A stretch of DNA of 36,713 bases from contig CAVFAY010000024.1 of assembly GCA_963620595.1 (NCBI GenBank), positions 1-36,713 on the forward strand, given 5' to 3'. The notes beneath the pieces were generated by a model, which had not been told where the DNA came from, did no database searches, and saw only the letters and a list, made by a program, of their open reading frames with translations. The stretch comes from Butyricicoccus_A sp963620595. GTDB lineage: Bacteria; Bacillota; Clostridia; Oscillospirales; Butyricicoccaceae. The position numbers and the translations under genes are program-made. Within the stretch, counting starts at the first letter, position 1. Every line of letters starts with the position of its first letter. Below are positions 23,640-32,071 of the stretch, piece after piece.

Positions 23640-25052
23640 ATGGAAAACCAAAAACAGTATGTGACCCCTTATGATTTTAAGGGTAAACTTCCGCTGAAGC
23701 AGGCAATTCCGCTCGGCTTGCAGCATGTGCTGGCGATGTTTGTCGGCAACTTGACACCGCTGCTGGTCATCATGAGTGCTTGTGCGGCAATTGGCGATGC
23801 GGAAGCCTTTGCAGCCATTCAGGTTTCTCTGTTGCAGAACGCGATGCTGGTCGCAGGTATCGTGACACTGGTTCAGCTGTTCTCGATTGGACCGATAGGC
23901 GGACAGGTGCCGATTATCATGGGTACCAGCTCGGGATTTATCGGCGTGTTCAGCAGTGTTGCTAATGTCATGGGCGGCGGTATTGTTGCATACGGCGCGA
24001 TGATGGGTGCTTCGATTGTTGGCGGTTTGTTTGAGACCGTTTTGGGTGCTTTTTTAAAGCCGCTGCGCCGCTTCTTTCCGGCAATTGTCACCGGTACGGT
24101 CGTTCTTTCGATTGGTTTGTCGCTGATTGGTGTTGGCGTCAACTCGTTTGGCGGCGGCTCCAGTGCCAACGACTACGGTTCTCCGGAAAACCTGTTGCTG
24201 GGTCTGGTTGTCATGGTGATCATTCTGGCGTTCAAGCACGGCGCAAAGGGTTTGGCAAGTTCGTCCTGCATTTTGATCGGCATTATTTGCGGCTATATCA
24301 TCTGTGCCATCATGGGTGCATGTCTCGACACCACCGCAGTCAATGCGGACGGTGTAGAGTACACCAAGGCATGGGTACTGAACTGGAGCAAGGTAGCAGA
24401 AGCGTCCTGGTTTGCCGTTCCAAAGCTTTTGCCGGTAAAGCCGGTATTTGATGCTCGTGCCATCATTCCGGTTGGCATTATGTTTATTGTCACTGCCGTT
24501 GAGACTGTCGGTGATATTTCCGGTTGTGTAGAAGGCGGTATGGGCAGAGAGGCAACCGACAAGGAACTGTCCGGTGGTGTCATGTGTGACGGCATAGGTT
24601 CCAGCTTTGCTGCTTTATTTGGTGTTCTGCCGAACACCTCGTTTAGCCAGAATGTTGGTCTTGTTACGATGACGAAGATTGTCAATCGAACTGCACTGGG
24701 CTTTGGTGCGATTTTCCTGATCGTGTGTGGTCTGTGCCCGAAGTTGGCTGCTCTTGTGTCGATTATGCCGCAGAGCGTACTTGGCGGCGCGGCAATCATC
24801 ATGTTCTCGTCCATCGTGCTCAGCGGCATTCAGTTGATTACCAAGGAGCCGATGGGTCCACGAAATATGAGCATTGTATCAGTTGCTTTGGGTCTGGGCT
24901 ATGGTCTGGGCGCAAACAGTGATGTACTGGCAGGTCTGCCGAGCTACATTTCGCTGATCTTTGGCGGTTCCGGTATTGTTCCGGCAGCGCTGGTTGCGAT
25001 TATCCTGAATATTGTTCTGCCGAGAGAAAAGGCTCCGGCAGAAGAAAAGTAA
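23640..25052 (+). CDS. Xanthine/uric acid/uracil permease (NCS2 family)
   Basis: 470 residues, about 14 membrane helices. The NCS2 signature is present: a GSSFAALFGVLPNTSFSQN segment followed by VGLVTMTKIV, with QHVLAMFVGN near the start. The family symports nucleobases. The Q-N-x-G-x-x-x-x-T motif and the position directly after a xanthine-dehydrogenase-type operon favour xanthine or urate, but uracil cannot be excluded from sequence alone. It has its own promoter, an AGGAGGAAAT ribosome site and a terminator, so it can be controlled apart from the enzyme. Confidence 0.92.
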   Translation: MENQKQYVTPYDFKGKLPLKQAIPLGLQHVLAMFVGNLTPLLVIMSACAAIGDAEAFAAIQVSLLQNAMLVAGIVTLVQLFSIGPIGGQVPIIMGTSSGFIGVFSSVANVMGGGIVAYGAMMGASIVGGLFETVLGAFLKPLRRFFPAIVTGTVVLSIGLSLIGVGVNSFGGGSSANDYGSPENLLLGLVVMVIILAFKHGAKGLASSSCILIGIICGYIICAIMGACLDTTAVNADGVEYTKAWVLNWSKVAEASWFAVPKLLPVKPVFDARAIIPVGIMFIVTAVETVGDISGCVEGGMGREATDKELSGGVMCDGIGSSFAALFGVLPNTSFSQNVGLVTMTKIVNRTALGFGAIFLIVCGLCPKLAALVSIMPQSVLGGAAIIMFSSIVLSGIQLITKEPMGPRNMSIVSVALGLGYGLGANSDVLAGLPSYISLIFGGSGIVPAALVAIILNIVLPREKAPAEEK

Positions 25053-25070
25053 ATAGAGTTGGATAAAACA

Positions 25071-25110
25071 AAATCCCATCTGCAAAAATAAAATGCAGAT
25101 GGGATTTTTT
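25071..25110. terminator. Bidirectional terminator between the purine permease and the APC permease
   Basis: 14-bp stem (aaatcccatctgca/tgcagatgggattt) with a 9-nt A-rich loop. T runs exist on both strands, and the genes converge here. Confidence 0.88.
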
Positions 25111-25111
25111 G

Positions 25112-26512
25112 TTACCAGATGCCGGTTTTTCTGCGAAGCGCGTAATAGCGGCTGTCGTCCATTGCCATGACTTTTTCAATCGGAACCGATTTCCAAACCG
25201 GCATCTTCATCTTGAACTTTGTCCAGAAATATGCATAGATGCCGAGAGCCAAAATGGAAATACCGGTGACTGCCCAAATCATCAGACGTTCGTGCATGTC
25301 GTTGGAGATATAAAAGATCATGTATGAGGTGCCCAGAGTACCAATTAGCGGAATGATTGGACCGAACGGGATTTTGAAGCTGCGCGGTGCTTTTGGCATC
25401 TTCCGACGCAGAATCAAAACATCAATGTGTGCGAAAATATAGGTAATCATCCAGAAGACTGAACCGACTAAGATTAAAAATTCGATCATATCGGAAGAGC
25501 CGTCCGAGATATACGCAAACAGGAACATGGAAACCGAAATCAGAATAACGCCGACATATGGACAGCCACGCTTGTTGGTCTTGGCAAAAATCTGCGGAAG
25601 CATGTTCATCTTTGCCATGCCTTCGCCAATGTGAGCCAAGCCATTAACGCCAGAATTCTGTGTGCTGATAACGGCGAGTGCTGCAATAAAGGTCATCCAG
25701 ATTTTGCCGGCGCTGCCGAGCAATGCTTCACCGTACAGCATGTGCGGCGCGGCGGAATTCATGAGATCAGCCCACGGCGTGTAGTGGTAGAAACCGAGAA
25801 CCATAATGATCTGCATGACCAAGATGATAATTAGACCGAGCGACATGCCAAGCGGAACGTTTCGTTTGGCGTTTTTTACATCTTTGGAAATAGGAATGGC
25901 AAATTCTGCGCCGATGAACAGCCAGAATGCCGTAGCGGTCATTGAAATAACTTCTCCAGGGCTGGATGCCATAACGGCAGGCTGTTCGACAACCGTGCCG
26001 GTGCCCAACTTGAATACGCCGATTAGACCCATGATGACCATAGAACCGACCAGCAAAACAGCTACCAAATCCTGAACCTTGGCAAACATATCCACACCGT
26101 ACAGATTGGCAACCATGATGAATATCATCATAACACCGGTATATACAATGCTTGGAATCGGAAGCGGAATGACGGAGGACATGGCATAGGCGAAGATGGA
26201 GGCCTCAACACCTGCCGACAAAATATTGCAAAGCAGGTATCCGCCGACCATCGAGATAATGGTGGGAAGCGGTCCCATACAAGCGAGGGTATACTGTGCC
26301 AAGCCACCTGTGATATTCGGCATCAACGCATTGAGCTCAGACAGGGAAGCAATCGTTGTCAAATTCAGTAAGCACGCAACGATCATCGCGCCGATAAAGA
26401 CGATACCAATCTCTCCGGCGCCTTGTCCCAACGAGACAAGGCAGCTGGTTGCAATAACCAGTCCGACAGAGGTGGATACGACACTTCGAAGTCCTAATTT
26501 TTTTTCTTCCAT
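25112..26512 (-). CDS. APC-superfamily amino acid permease
   Basis: 466 residues, about 12 membrane helices. The first helix has the VGLVIATSCLVSLGQGAG segment, a variant of the APC substrate-binding loop. FWLFIGAEFAIPISKDVKNAKRNVPLG is the conserved helix 6 / loop 6-7 region. It should exchange or symport an amino acid or amine; the substrate is not readable. It is the last gene of a four-gene unit and follows a P-II gene by 18 bp, an unusual pairing that suggests P-II gating. The start ATG follows an AGGTGA ribosome site. Confidence 0.9.
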   Translation of the reverse strand: MEEKKLGLRSVVSTSVGLVIATSCLVSLGQGAGEIGIVFIGAMIVACLLNLTTIASLSELNALMPNITGGLAQYTLACMGPLPTIISMVGGYLLCNILSAGVEASIFAYAMSSVIPLPIPSIVYTGVMMIFIMVANLYGVDMFAKVQDLVAVLLVGSMVIMGLIGVFKLGTGTVVEQPAVMASSPGEVISMTATAFWLFIGAEFAIPISKDVKNAKRNVPLGMSLGLIIILVMQIIMVLGFYHYTPWADLMNSAAPHMLYGEALLGSAGKIWMTFIAALAVISTQNSGVNGLAHIGEGMAKMNMLPQIFAKTNKRGCPYVGVILISVSMFLFAYISDGSSDMIEFLILVGSVFWMITYIFAHIDVLILRRKMPKAPRSFKIPFGPIIPLIGTLGTSYMIFYISNDMHERLMIWAVTGISILALGIYAYFWTKFKMKMPVWKSVPIEKVMAMDDSRYYALRRKTGIW

Positions 26513-26530
26513 GAATCGTTCACCTCACCG

Positions 26531-26881
26531 TTATAATGCGTCGATGCCTTCGTCACCGGTGCGCACTTTGATGACATTATCAATGGAATACACAAAGATC
26601 TTGCCGTCTCCGATATGACCGGTATACAGTACCTGTTTGACTTTTTCCACGATATTATCTACATCTTTGGTTTCTACAACCAGATTGATCTGCTGCTTCG
26701 GAAGCAGGGCAATCTCTGCATTTTCCTTGACAGCAAATTCTTTGGTGCCTTTCTGAATGCCGCAGCCCATGACCTGCATAACGGTCATGCCGCGCACGCC
26801 CAGATGGTTGAGCTCAGACTGTAATTCTGCATATTTAGTAAAGCTCGTGATGATTTCGATTTTCGATAATCCTGTAGCCAT
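26531..26881 (-). CDS. Divergent P-II family signalling protein
   Basis: 116 residues. The P-II C-terminal signature is clear: GHIGDGKIFVYSIDNVIKVRTGDEG. The T-loop region begins with GIQKG and reaches LLPK. Aligned by eye with GlnB, Tyr51 is replaced by Ala and Arg47 by Val, so uridylylation is not possible at the usual site. The nucleotide-binding glycine loops are kept. P-II proteins read ATP/ADP and 2-oxoglutarate and bind partners through the T-loop, normally AmtB. Here the neighbour is an APC permease, with no amtB or glnA in view. The ribosome site is CAGGAGGAA. Confidence 0.93.
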   Translation of the reverse strand: MATGLSKIEIITSFTKYAELQSELNHLGVRGMTVMQVMGCGIQKGTKEFAVKENAEIALLPKQQINLVVETKDVDNIVEKVKQVLYTGHIGDGKIFVYSIDNVIKVRTGDEGIDAL

Positions 26882-26900
26882 ATCGGTTCCTCCTGATGTG

Positions 26901-27680
26901 TTATAAATCCGCCATTTCCTGTAAATATTGTTCAGGGGTCAGACCAGCAAATTTGTGAAACTCTTTCACCATGTGAGATTGGTCAAAATAGCCGCTCTTT
27001 TGTGCCAGTGCAAAGATACCCAACTCTTTGTGATGTGCCATTTCGTCCAGCGTATTTTGAAAGCGGACAATTTGTTCGAATGCTTTGGGGCTGATGCCAT
27101 GGATTGTCCGGAAGGCACGGCGCACGTAGCATTCGGAATAACCGGTCTCCTGCGAAATTTCACGGATGGAAACCTGACCATTTGTTTCATAAATGCGCTT
27201 ACGGATATAGTGTTCAATGGATGCTTTGCTGTCTTGACATGCCGCGGAGCGGCTGACCTTTGACAGCACTGTATGAATCTGTGCCGCCTGTTCTTTCAAG
27301 GTTTTCGCTTCGTATAGCTGTTCGGAGATATCTGCGCCGTAGCAGTCTGCGGGAAGTTCAATGTCCGTGTTAATGATGTCATCAATACGGATACCATCTG
27401 GTAAAATACATTGACCGGGACGAAACCGAACGCCGAAATAGCGGCATCCAGCTTCGAACGGCCAGTACTTCATGCGGAGTACCGTGCCGCCGAGAAAGCA
27501 GCGGACACCGTCCGAACTGATCGCATACGTGAGATCAACACAGCCATCCGGCACTGCGTGAATCGGCAGGGTGGTGGGTTCTTCTTGAAAGATATAATAC
27601 GAGAAAATATTTTTGTCATGAGACGGGATACTGTGATAACCTGTCGCATTTTTCTGCACATATGGCTGCCGCAGATTCAT
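26901..27680 (-). CDS. AraC-family transcriptional regulator
   Basis: 259 residues. The N-terminal effector domain (about 1-130) has HAVPDGCVDL and GVRFRPGQ, the pattern of AraC members with a DUF6597-like sensor. The C-terminal pair of helix-turn-helix units spans about 165-192 (SIREISQETGYSECYVRRAF) and 218-245 (GYFDQSHMVKEFHKFAGLTP). It lies 14 bp after the cyclodeaminase-family gene in the same unit. It is the obvious candidate to bind the 19-bp box shared by both promoters of this block; that link is inference. Confidence 0.93.
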   Translation of the reverse strand: MNLRQPYVQKNATGYHSIPSHDKNIFSYYIFQEEPTTLPIHAVPDGCVDLTYAISSDGVRCFLGGTVLRMKYWPFEAGCRYFGVRFRPGQCILPDGIRIDDIINTDIELPADCYGADISEQLYEAKTLKEQAAQIHTVLSKVSRSAACQDSKASIEHYIRKRIYETNGQVSIREISQETGYSECYVRRAFRTIHGISPKAFEQIVRFQNTLDEMAHHKELGIFALAQKSGYFDQSHMVKEFHKFAGLTPEQYLQEMADL

Positions 27681-27694
27681 ATATAATACACCTC

Positions 27695-28837
27695 TTAAGC
27701 CATGTCAGGCTTATCCCACAGAGGCAGTGTTACGCCGATTCCTTCCTTCAGAGCATTTTTGTACACTTCATCGCCCCAAGCAATATCTTCGACCGGCATG
27801 CCTCCGACGGAATAAATGATGATGTCATCATCGCTTTCGCGGCCTGCTCGTTTTCCTGTAATGATGTCGGAGAGATCGATAATATCTTCTTTCTTGGCGA
27901 GACCTTCGTGTACCAAATCCGTAAACAGAGAACCGACAATACAAACGGTGTCATACGTTGGATATGGATATTCTTCTTCCCATGCTTCGTACAGTCCATA
28001 GTGGTCAACCACCATCTTGGCGCGCTTGGCAACAAATTCATTGCTGTCAAATCGTGCAGCGGACGGCATGGAAATCAATGCGCCCTTTTTGATCCATTCT
28101 TCCTTGATGAGCGGGAATGTTGAGACGTCATTGAGCACGGTCGTGGTAAAGCTGATAATATCGCTGTCTCGAACGGCTTCTTCTTCATCCTTGCAAATAA
28201 TGATGTTGGTCAGCTGCGGATACTCGGTTTTTGCCCAAGAAATAAAGTTGTCGAGGGATTTCTGACCGCGGCCCTTAACTTTCAGCGTGTCCAGATGCGG
28301 GCAAACCGCCATGAATGCGGCAAGAGAAGTCTTACCCATGACGCCCGGACCGATAATGGAGACAACACGGGAATCCTTGCGTGCCAAGTACTTAGCGCCG
28401 ACACCCGGAATGCCGCCAGTGCGGTAAGAGCTGAGCAGGTTTGCAGACATCAGGGCGAGCGGTGCGCCGGTGTCCTTGTCATTGAGCATCATCATCAGAA
28501 TGGAACGCGGAAGTCCCTTCTGCTTGTTCTCGATGTTGGAACCGTACCACTTCATACCGGCGAGCTGGTGGCTGCCGCCGAGATATGCCGGCATTGCCAT
28601 AAAGCGGCGATCCGGACCGTTCTTTGGCATGCCCGGAAACTGCGGATGATCCGGAAACATAATCATGCAGCCATGCGAGTTGTGATTCTCGCCGCCCATC
28701 ATAAAATCGCCCTTGTTTAAGGTGACCAGCAGATCTTCCATGCAATCAACACATTTTACCATGTCTTTGACGCCGGCTTTGATCATATCCGGCTCAGACA
28801 GGTACAGAAAATCTATTTTGGTATCCTTGGTATCCAT
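27695..28837 (-). CDS. Ornithine cyclodeaminase / mu-crystallin family protein
   Basis: 380 residues. The Rossmann loop IIGPGVMG is at 162-168. K96 (AGMKWYGS) and RTGG at 139-142 correspond to the substrate Lys/Arg region of ornithine cyclodeaminase. It is about 50 residues longer than classic cyclodeaminase. Family members release ammonia from ornithine to form proline, or reduce cyclic imines such as pyrroline-2-carboxylate. Close clostridial relatives are, as I recall, often labelled tyramine oxidase subunit B, a name I cannot verify. It is first in a unit with the AraC, P-II and APC genes, behind promoter box A. Confidence 0.87.
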   Translation of the reverse strand: MDTKDTKIDFLYLSEPDMIKAGVKDMVKCVDCMEDLLVTLNKGDFMMGGENHNSHGCMIMFPDHPQFPGMPKNGPDRRFMAMPAYLGGSHQLAGMKWYGSNIENKQKGLPRSILMMMLNDKDTGAPLALMSANLLSSYRTGGIPGVGAKYLARKDSRVVSIIGPGVMGKTSLAAFMAVCPHLDTLKVKGRGQKSLDNFISWAKTEYPQLTNIIICKDEEEAVRDSDIISFTTTVLNDVSTFPLIKEEWIKKGALISMPSAARFDSNEFVAKRAKMVVDHYGLYEAWEEEYPYPTYDTVCIVGSLFTDLVHEGLAKKEDIIDLSDIITGKRAGRESDDDIIIYSVGGMPVEDIAWGDEVYKNALKEGIGVTLPLWDKPDMA

Positions 28838-28860
28838 AGTGATCCTCCTTCACATATTTG

Positions 28861-28906
28861 CAAAGAAGAAAAGGCATCAAATGAAGAATCATCTGACACC
28901 TTTGTC
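28861..28906 (-). promoter_or_regulatory. Leader attenuator of the cyclodeaminase-AraC-P-II-APC unit
   Basis: On the minus strand GACAAAGGTGTC (28895-28906) can form a small stem-loop with hexaloop AAAGGT. It overlaps the 5' arm of a 15-bp hairpin (28870-28903, loop TTCT, wobbles included) that is followed by a U-rich stretch before the ribosome site. The same layout occurs before the partner operon. Confidence 0.55.
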
Positions 28907-28970
28907 TTCTGTTAATTTAGCACAATTCTCTTTTAGATGCAAGTGCTTTGTTTATCTTTTAATTGTCTAT

Positions 28971-29013
28971 ATTATACAAGGTTTGACCAATTCCGTCTTG
29001 TAAAAAACGATAC
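28971..29013 (-). promoter_or_regulatory. Promoter with 19-bp box A, cyclodeaminase unit
   Basis: On the minus strand GTATCGTTTTTTACAAGAC (28995-29013) is followed after exactly 18 bp by TATAAT (28971-28976). The same 19 bp and spacing occur at 32478-32520. The sequence at the -35 position is poor (AAGACG), as expected for an activator-dependent promoter. Confidence 0.75.
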
Positions 29014-29018
29014 AGCGA

Positions 29019-30158
29019 TTATTTGTTTGGCATAAACCGATTTGGTGCCAGTGCGCTGATGTCCACTACCGTTGGCTCTCCGTGCAGAATCTGTGACAGC
29101 ATGTAGCCGACAACCGGTGCTGTTCCGAAACCATGACCGGTAAAGCCGCAGGCTACGGTGAGACCATCGGCATCCGGACAATTGCCAATGAACGGCACGC
29201 CATCGAAGGTGTTGTCCAGCCAGCCACACCAGCTGCGCACAACCTTTGCTTCTGCCAAACAGGGAATATACCCCATGACAGCGCGGCAGCTTGCGGAAAG
29301 AGTCATCGAATTGGTATACAGTTTGGATGGATCATCCATGTCGGTGACTTCTTCGTAACCGCATTCGGAACCGAAAACAAAAGAACCGTGATGTGCCTGA
29401 TGTCCGTAAAAATCGGCATCCGCAGTACCCAACATGATGTCAAACATGTGCGGCTCCATCTCTGTGACAAACATTTCGTCAATCAGGCGAGTCATTGGCA
29501 AGTCTACACCGACAGAACGAGCAATGGCGCGGCTTTCAAAGCCTGCAGCGAGCAAGATCTGTTCAGCTTCTAACACCGTGCCGTCCTGCAAAATCACTTG
29601 ACGGACTTTACCGCGAATTTTGCGCAGAATTGCAACCGGTGCATCAGTGAAAAACTGTACACCAAGCTCTAGAGCGCGCTTGTAATATCCGAGGGTTGTA
29701 GTCAGCGGATTGGCGTGACCGTCTGTCGGACACCAGCTGGCACCGATAATCTCTTTGGAGAGGTATGGGCAGATTTCCTGTACCTGCTTTGCATCGACCA
29801 TTTCTACACCAAGACCAATCGATTTCGCGTTGTCTGCCAGTGTTTGCAGCTTGTGGAGATGAGCTTCGGTTTTGCCAAGACGCAGGTTGCCTTTCTGCGT
29901 GTATTCTACATCTACACCCAGCTCTTCGGATAGGGTGGGCCAGAAATGCTGAATGCCGTACATCGCGTAGGGCAGCTCACGCACATCGCGTCCCGACTGA
30001 CGGACGCCGCCGCCGTTTCGGCAGCTGCCGCCGTGTCCGATGCTCTTGGTAGCCTCGAGAACCATCACATGCTTGGTTCCGGACTTTGCCAAGTAATAGG
30101 CTGCGGCGCATCCAACGATACCGCCGCCGATAATGATTACATCTGCTGTTCGATTCAT
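29019..30158 (-). CDS. FAD-dependent amino/imino acid oxidoreductase, DAO family (HcnC/OoxB-like)
   Basis: 379 residues. The FAD-binding GGGIVG is at 11-16 and a typical RNGGGVRQSGRD loop follows near residue 47. The C-terminus VACGFTGHGFGTAPVVGYM is the conserved DAO flavin contact. In related multi-subunit enzymes (opine oxidase, HcnABC, D-hydroxyproline and dye-linked proline dehydrogenases) this is the subunit that oxidises the C-N bond. It overlaps the BFD-like gene by 4 bp and is last in its operon. The amino acid substrate is unknown. Confidence 0.92.
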   Translation of the reverse strand: MNRTADVIIIGGGIVGCAAAYYLAKSGTKHVMVLEATKSIGHGGSCRNGGGVRQSGRDVRELPYAMYGIQHFWPTLSEELGVDVEYTQKGNLRLGKTEAHLHKLQTLADNAKSIGLGVEMVDAKQVQEICPYLSKEIIGASWCPTDGHANPLTTTLGYYKRALELGVQFFTDAPVAILRKIRGKVRQVILQDGTVLEAEQILLAAGFESRAIARSVGVDLPMTRLIDEMFVTEMEPHMFDIMLGTADADFYGHQAHHGSFVFGSECGYEEVTDMDDPSKLYTNSMTLSASCRAVMGYIPCLAEAKVVRSWCGWLDNTFDGVPFIGNCPDADGLTVACGFTGHGFGTAPVVGYMLSQILHGEPTVVDISALAPNRFMPNK

Positions 30159-30481
30159 GGTCTGCCGCCGTCCTTTCCTAAGATTCTCATTTCCATCGGG
30201 CGCATTGGCGCGCGAGAAGAAGCGGGTTCGACATAATCCGGAGTTTCATGCAGCTCCGCTGCCATAATTGCCTTAACGAGCTTTCCGCAGGTTTGTCCCT
30301 GACACAAGCCCATACCGTTTCGCAGGTATCGGCGCATTTCTTCTATGGTAAAAATGCCCGCATGGACGGCGCGGCGGATCTCACCGCGGGTCACTTCCTC
30401 ACAGCGGCACACAAGAAAATCATCATCTGCGCTGGGAACAAAGGGACCGATTTCTTTTAATTTTGCTTGAATATCAATCAT
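30155..30481 (-). CDS. BFD-like 2Fe-2S protein, dehydrogenase subunit
   Basis: 108 residues. The BFD-type 2Fe-2S ligands are C25 and C27 (LVCRCEEVTRGEI) and C60 and C65 (GLCQGQTCGK). In many relatives this domain is fused to the C-terminus of the large FAD subunit; here it is separate. It probably relays electrons between the two flavoproteins. It is three bases after the large FAD subunit and overlaps the DAO gene, so all are translated together. Confidence 0.93.
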   Translation of the reverse strand: MIDIQAKLKEIGPFVPSADDDFLVCRCEEVTRGEIRRAVHAGIFTIEEMRRYLRNGMGLCQGQTCGKLVKAIMAAELHETPDYVEPASSRAPMRPMEMRILGKDGGRP

Positions 30482-30484
30482 GAT

Positions 30485-32068
30485 TTATGCCTCCTCTGCG
30501 CGATAAAAACGAGCTTTCATCAGCATATCGCTCGGAACCTTAATGGTAAGCAGATTGGTGTGGTCAAAAGCGGGACTGGTGCGCACCTTTGTGACTTCAC
30601 AGGCACAGACAGCCTTGCCATTGCGTCCGTAGGCAGTGCCGTGATCACCGACCGACGGCAACGGCAAAAATTCATATGGCATAGTAACTTCGCCATATCC
30701 GGGTTCTACGTCTTCTTCAATTAAGAAAATTGCTTGACCGGAACACGAGGCAACACACATGCCGCAGCCAATACACGGATGTTCTTCATCAACGACCGGC
30801 AGAGAGGTGATATTGCTGCCGATTTTGATGCAGCCCTTGCGGCAGGCGTCCTGACACGGGTTGCACGGAATATTTTGCGTGCACTCAATGACCGGATGAA
30901 TGCGGCGCTGCTTGGTGACACCAGGAAAACGCTGGATCTCATTGTCTGCGACAAAGCCGTGCGCCAGCAGATTGGTGGAAATGTCAATGCCTTCCTCGGT
31001 CTTTTCGATTTTCTTGCCGCGGTTCTTTGGAGCGAACATGCCCTGACGCAAGGTATCCAGCTGTGCTTCCAGTTCTGCCTTTCGGCTCTCTTTTTCTTCC
31101 TGTGTGGCAAAGCCGAGATAAGCTGCCATAGCGACACCGCTGATACGACCTTCAATCATCGCGGAGCTTGCCTCTTCAATGCCGGAGACATCACCGGCGG
31201 CGAAAATGCCGAGCTGACTGGTCTGACCGTCCGCATCACAAGCAGGAACATATCCGCCCTTGGTGTCCAACATGGTACAGCCTGCTTGGCTGAGCAGCTG
31301 AGACATTGGAGAAAGACCGACGGCCAGACAAATGGTATCGACATCAAAATGCTTTTCCGTGCCCGGAATGATTTTCCAGTCTGGACCAACTTGACCAATG
31401 GTCACGCCGGTCACACAATCGGTTCCTTCTGCTTCTATGATGGTGTGAGACAGATAAAATGGGACACCACAGCGAGCAACCTTTGCTGCATGGACACCAT
31501 AACCACCGATGCGCGGCGCGGCATCACAGAGGGCAACAACGTCACAGCCTGCCTGCATGAGTTGGAAGCTGACGACCAATCCAACGTTGCCGGAGCCGAG
31601 CATCAATACACGTTTTCCTGGAAGAATATGATGCAAGTTCATCATGGTCTGTGCGGCACCGGCACCGATAACACCGGGCAGCGTCCAACCCTTAAAGTTG
31701 ACCATGTTTTCTGAAGCACCGGTTGCAACCAGAATACTGTCGCCCTTATAGTGCCGCAGTTCCTCACCGATACGAACCGTGATTTCTCGATCTGGATACA
31801 GACCGACAACGGCGGCATTGAGGACGACTTCTACACCGTACTGTTCTGCTTCTGCGAGAAGTTCTTTACCGATCTGAAAACCACGAATCTTTGCCTTGTG
31901 TTCCTTGGAACCAAAAAATTTATGAATCTGTTTAAACAACTGTCCGCCAGGCTTGGCGTTTTCATCAAATACAATGGGCTTGACGCCGCGCTTGGCAGCT
32001 TCGATTGCTGCGGATAAACCGGCAGGGCCAGCGCCCACGACAATCATGTCATATCGTTTGATTTCCAT
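30485..32068 (-). CDS. FAD/NAD(P)-dependent oxidoreductase with C-terminal 2x4Fe-4S domain (HcnB/OoxA-like)
   Basis: 527 residues. FAD loop GAGPAG is at 12-17, the second dinucleotide loop LGSGNVG at 157-163, and GIFAAGD at 287-293. An added ferredoxin-like region has C402, C405, C409, C413 and C432, C435, C438, C442 (CIGCGMCVASC), enough for two 4Fe-4S clusters. A further pair, C488/C490, lies near the end. Standard HcnB/OoxA proteins lack this ferredoxin part as far as I recall. It suggests electron delivery to ferredoxin or another low-potential carrier and not to oxygen. Confidence 0.92.
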   Translation of the reverse strand: MEIKRYDMIVVGAGPAGLSAAIEAAKRGVKPIVFDENAKPGGQLFKQIHKFFGSKEHKAKIRGFQIGKELLAEAEQYGVEVVLNAAVVGLYPDREITVRIGEELRHYKGDSILVATGASENMVNFKGWTLPGVIGAGAAQTMMNLHHILPGKRVLMLGSGNVGLVVSFQLMQAGCDVVALCDAAPRIGGYGVHAAKVARCGVPFYLSHTIIEAEGTDCVTGVTIGQVGPDWKIIPGTEKHFDVDTICLAVGLSPMSQLLSQAGCTMLDTKGGYVPACDADGQTSQLGIFAAGDVSGIEEASSAMIEGRISGVAMAAYLGFATQEEKESRKAELEAQLDTLRQGMFAPKNRGKKIEKTEEGIDISTNLLAHGFVADNEIQRFPGVTKQRRIHPVIECTQNIPCNPCQDACRKGCIKIGSNITSLPVVDEEHPCIGCGMCVASCSGQAIFLIEEDVEPGYGEVTMPYEFLPLPSVGDHGTAYGRNGKAVCACEVTKVRTSPAFDHTNLLTIKVPSDMLMKARFYRAEEA

Positions 32069-32071
32069 TGT

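Noticed and set aside
28995..29013. The 19-bp box read as the T run of a terminator after the DAO gene
   Set aside because: No stem precedes the six Ts, and the identical box at 32502-32520 has the same spacing to a -10, which fits an operator better.
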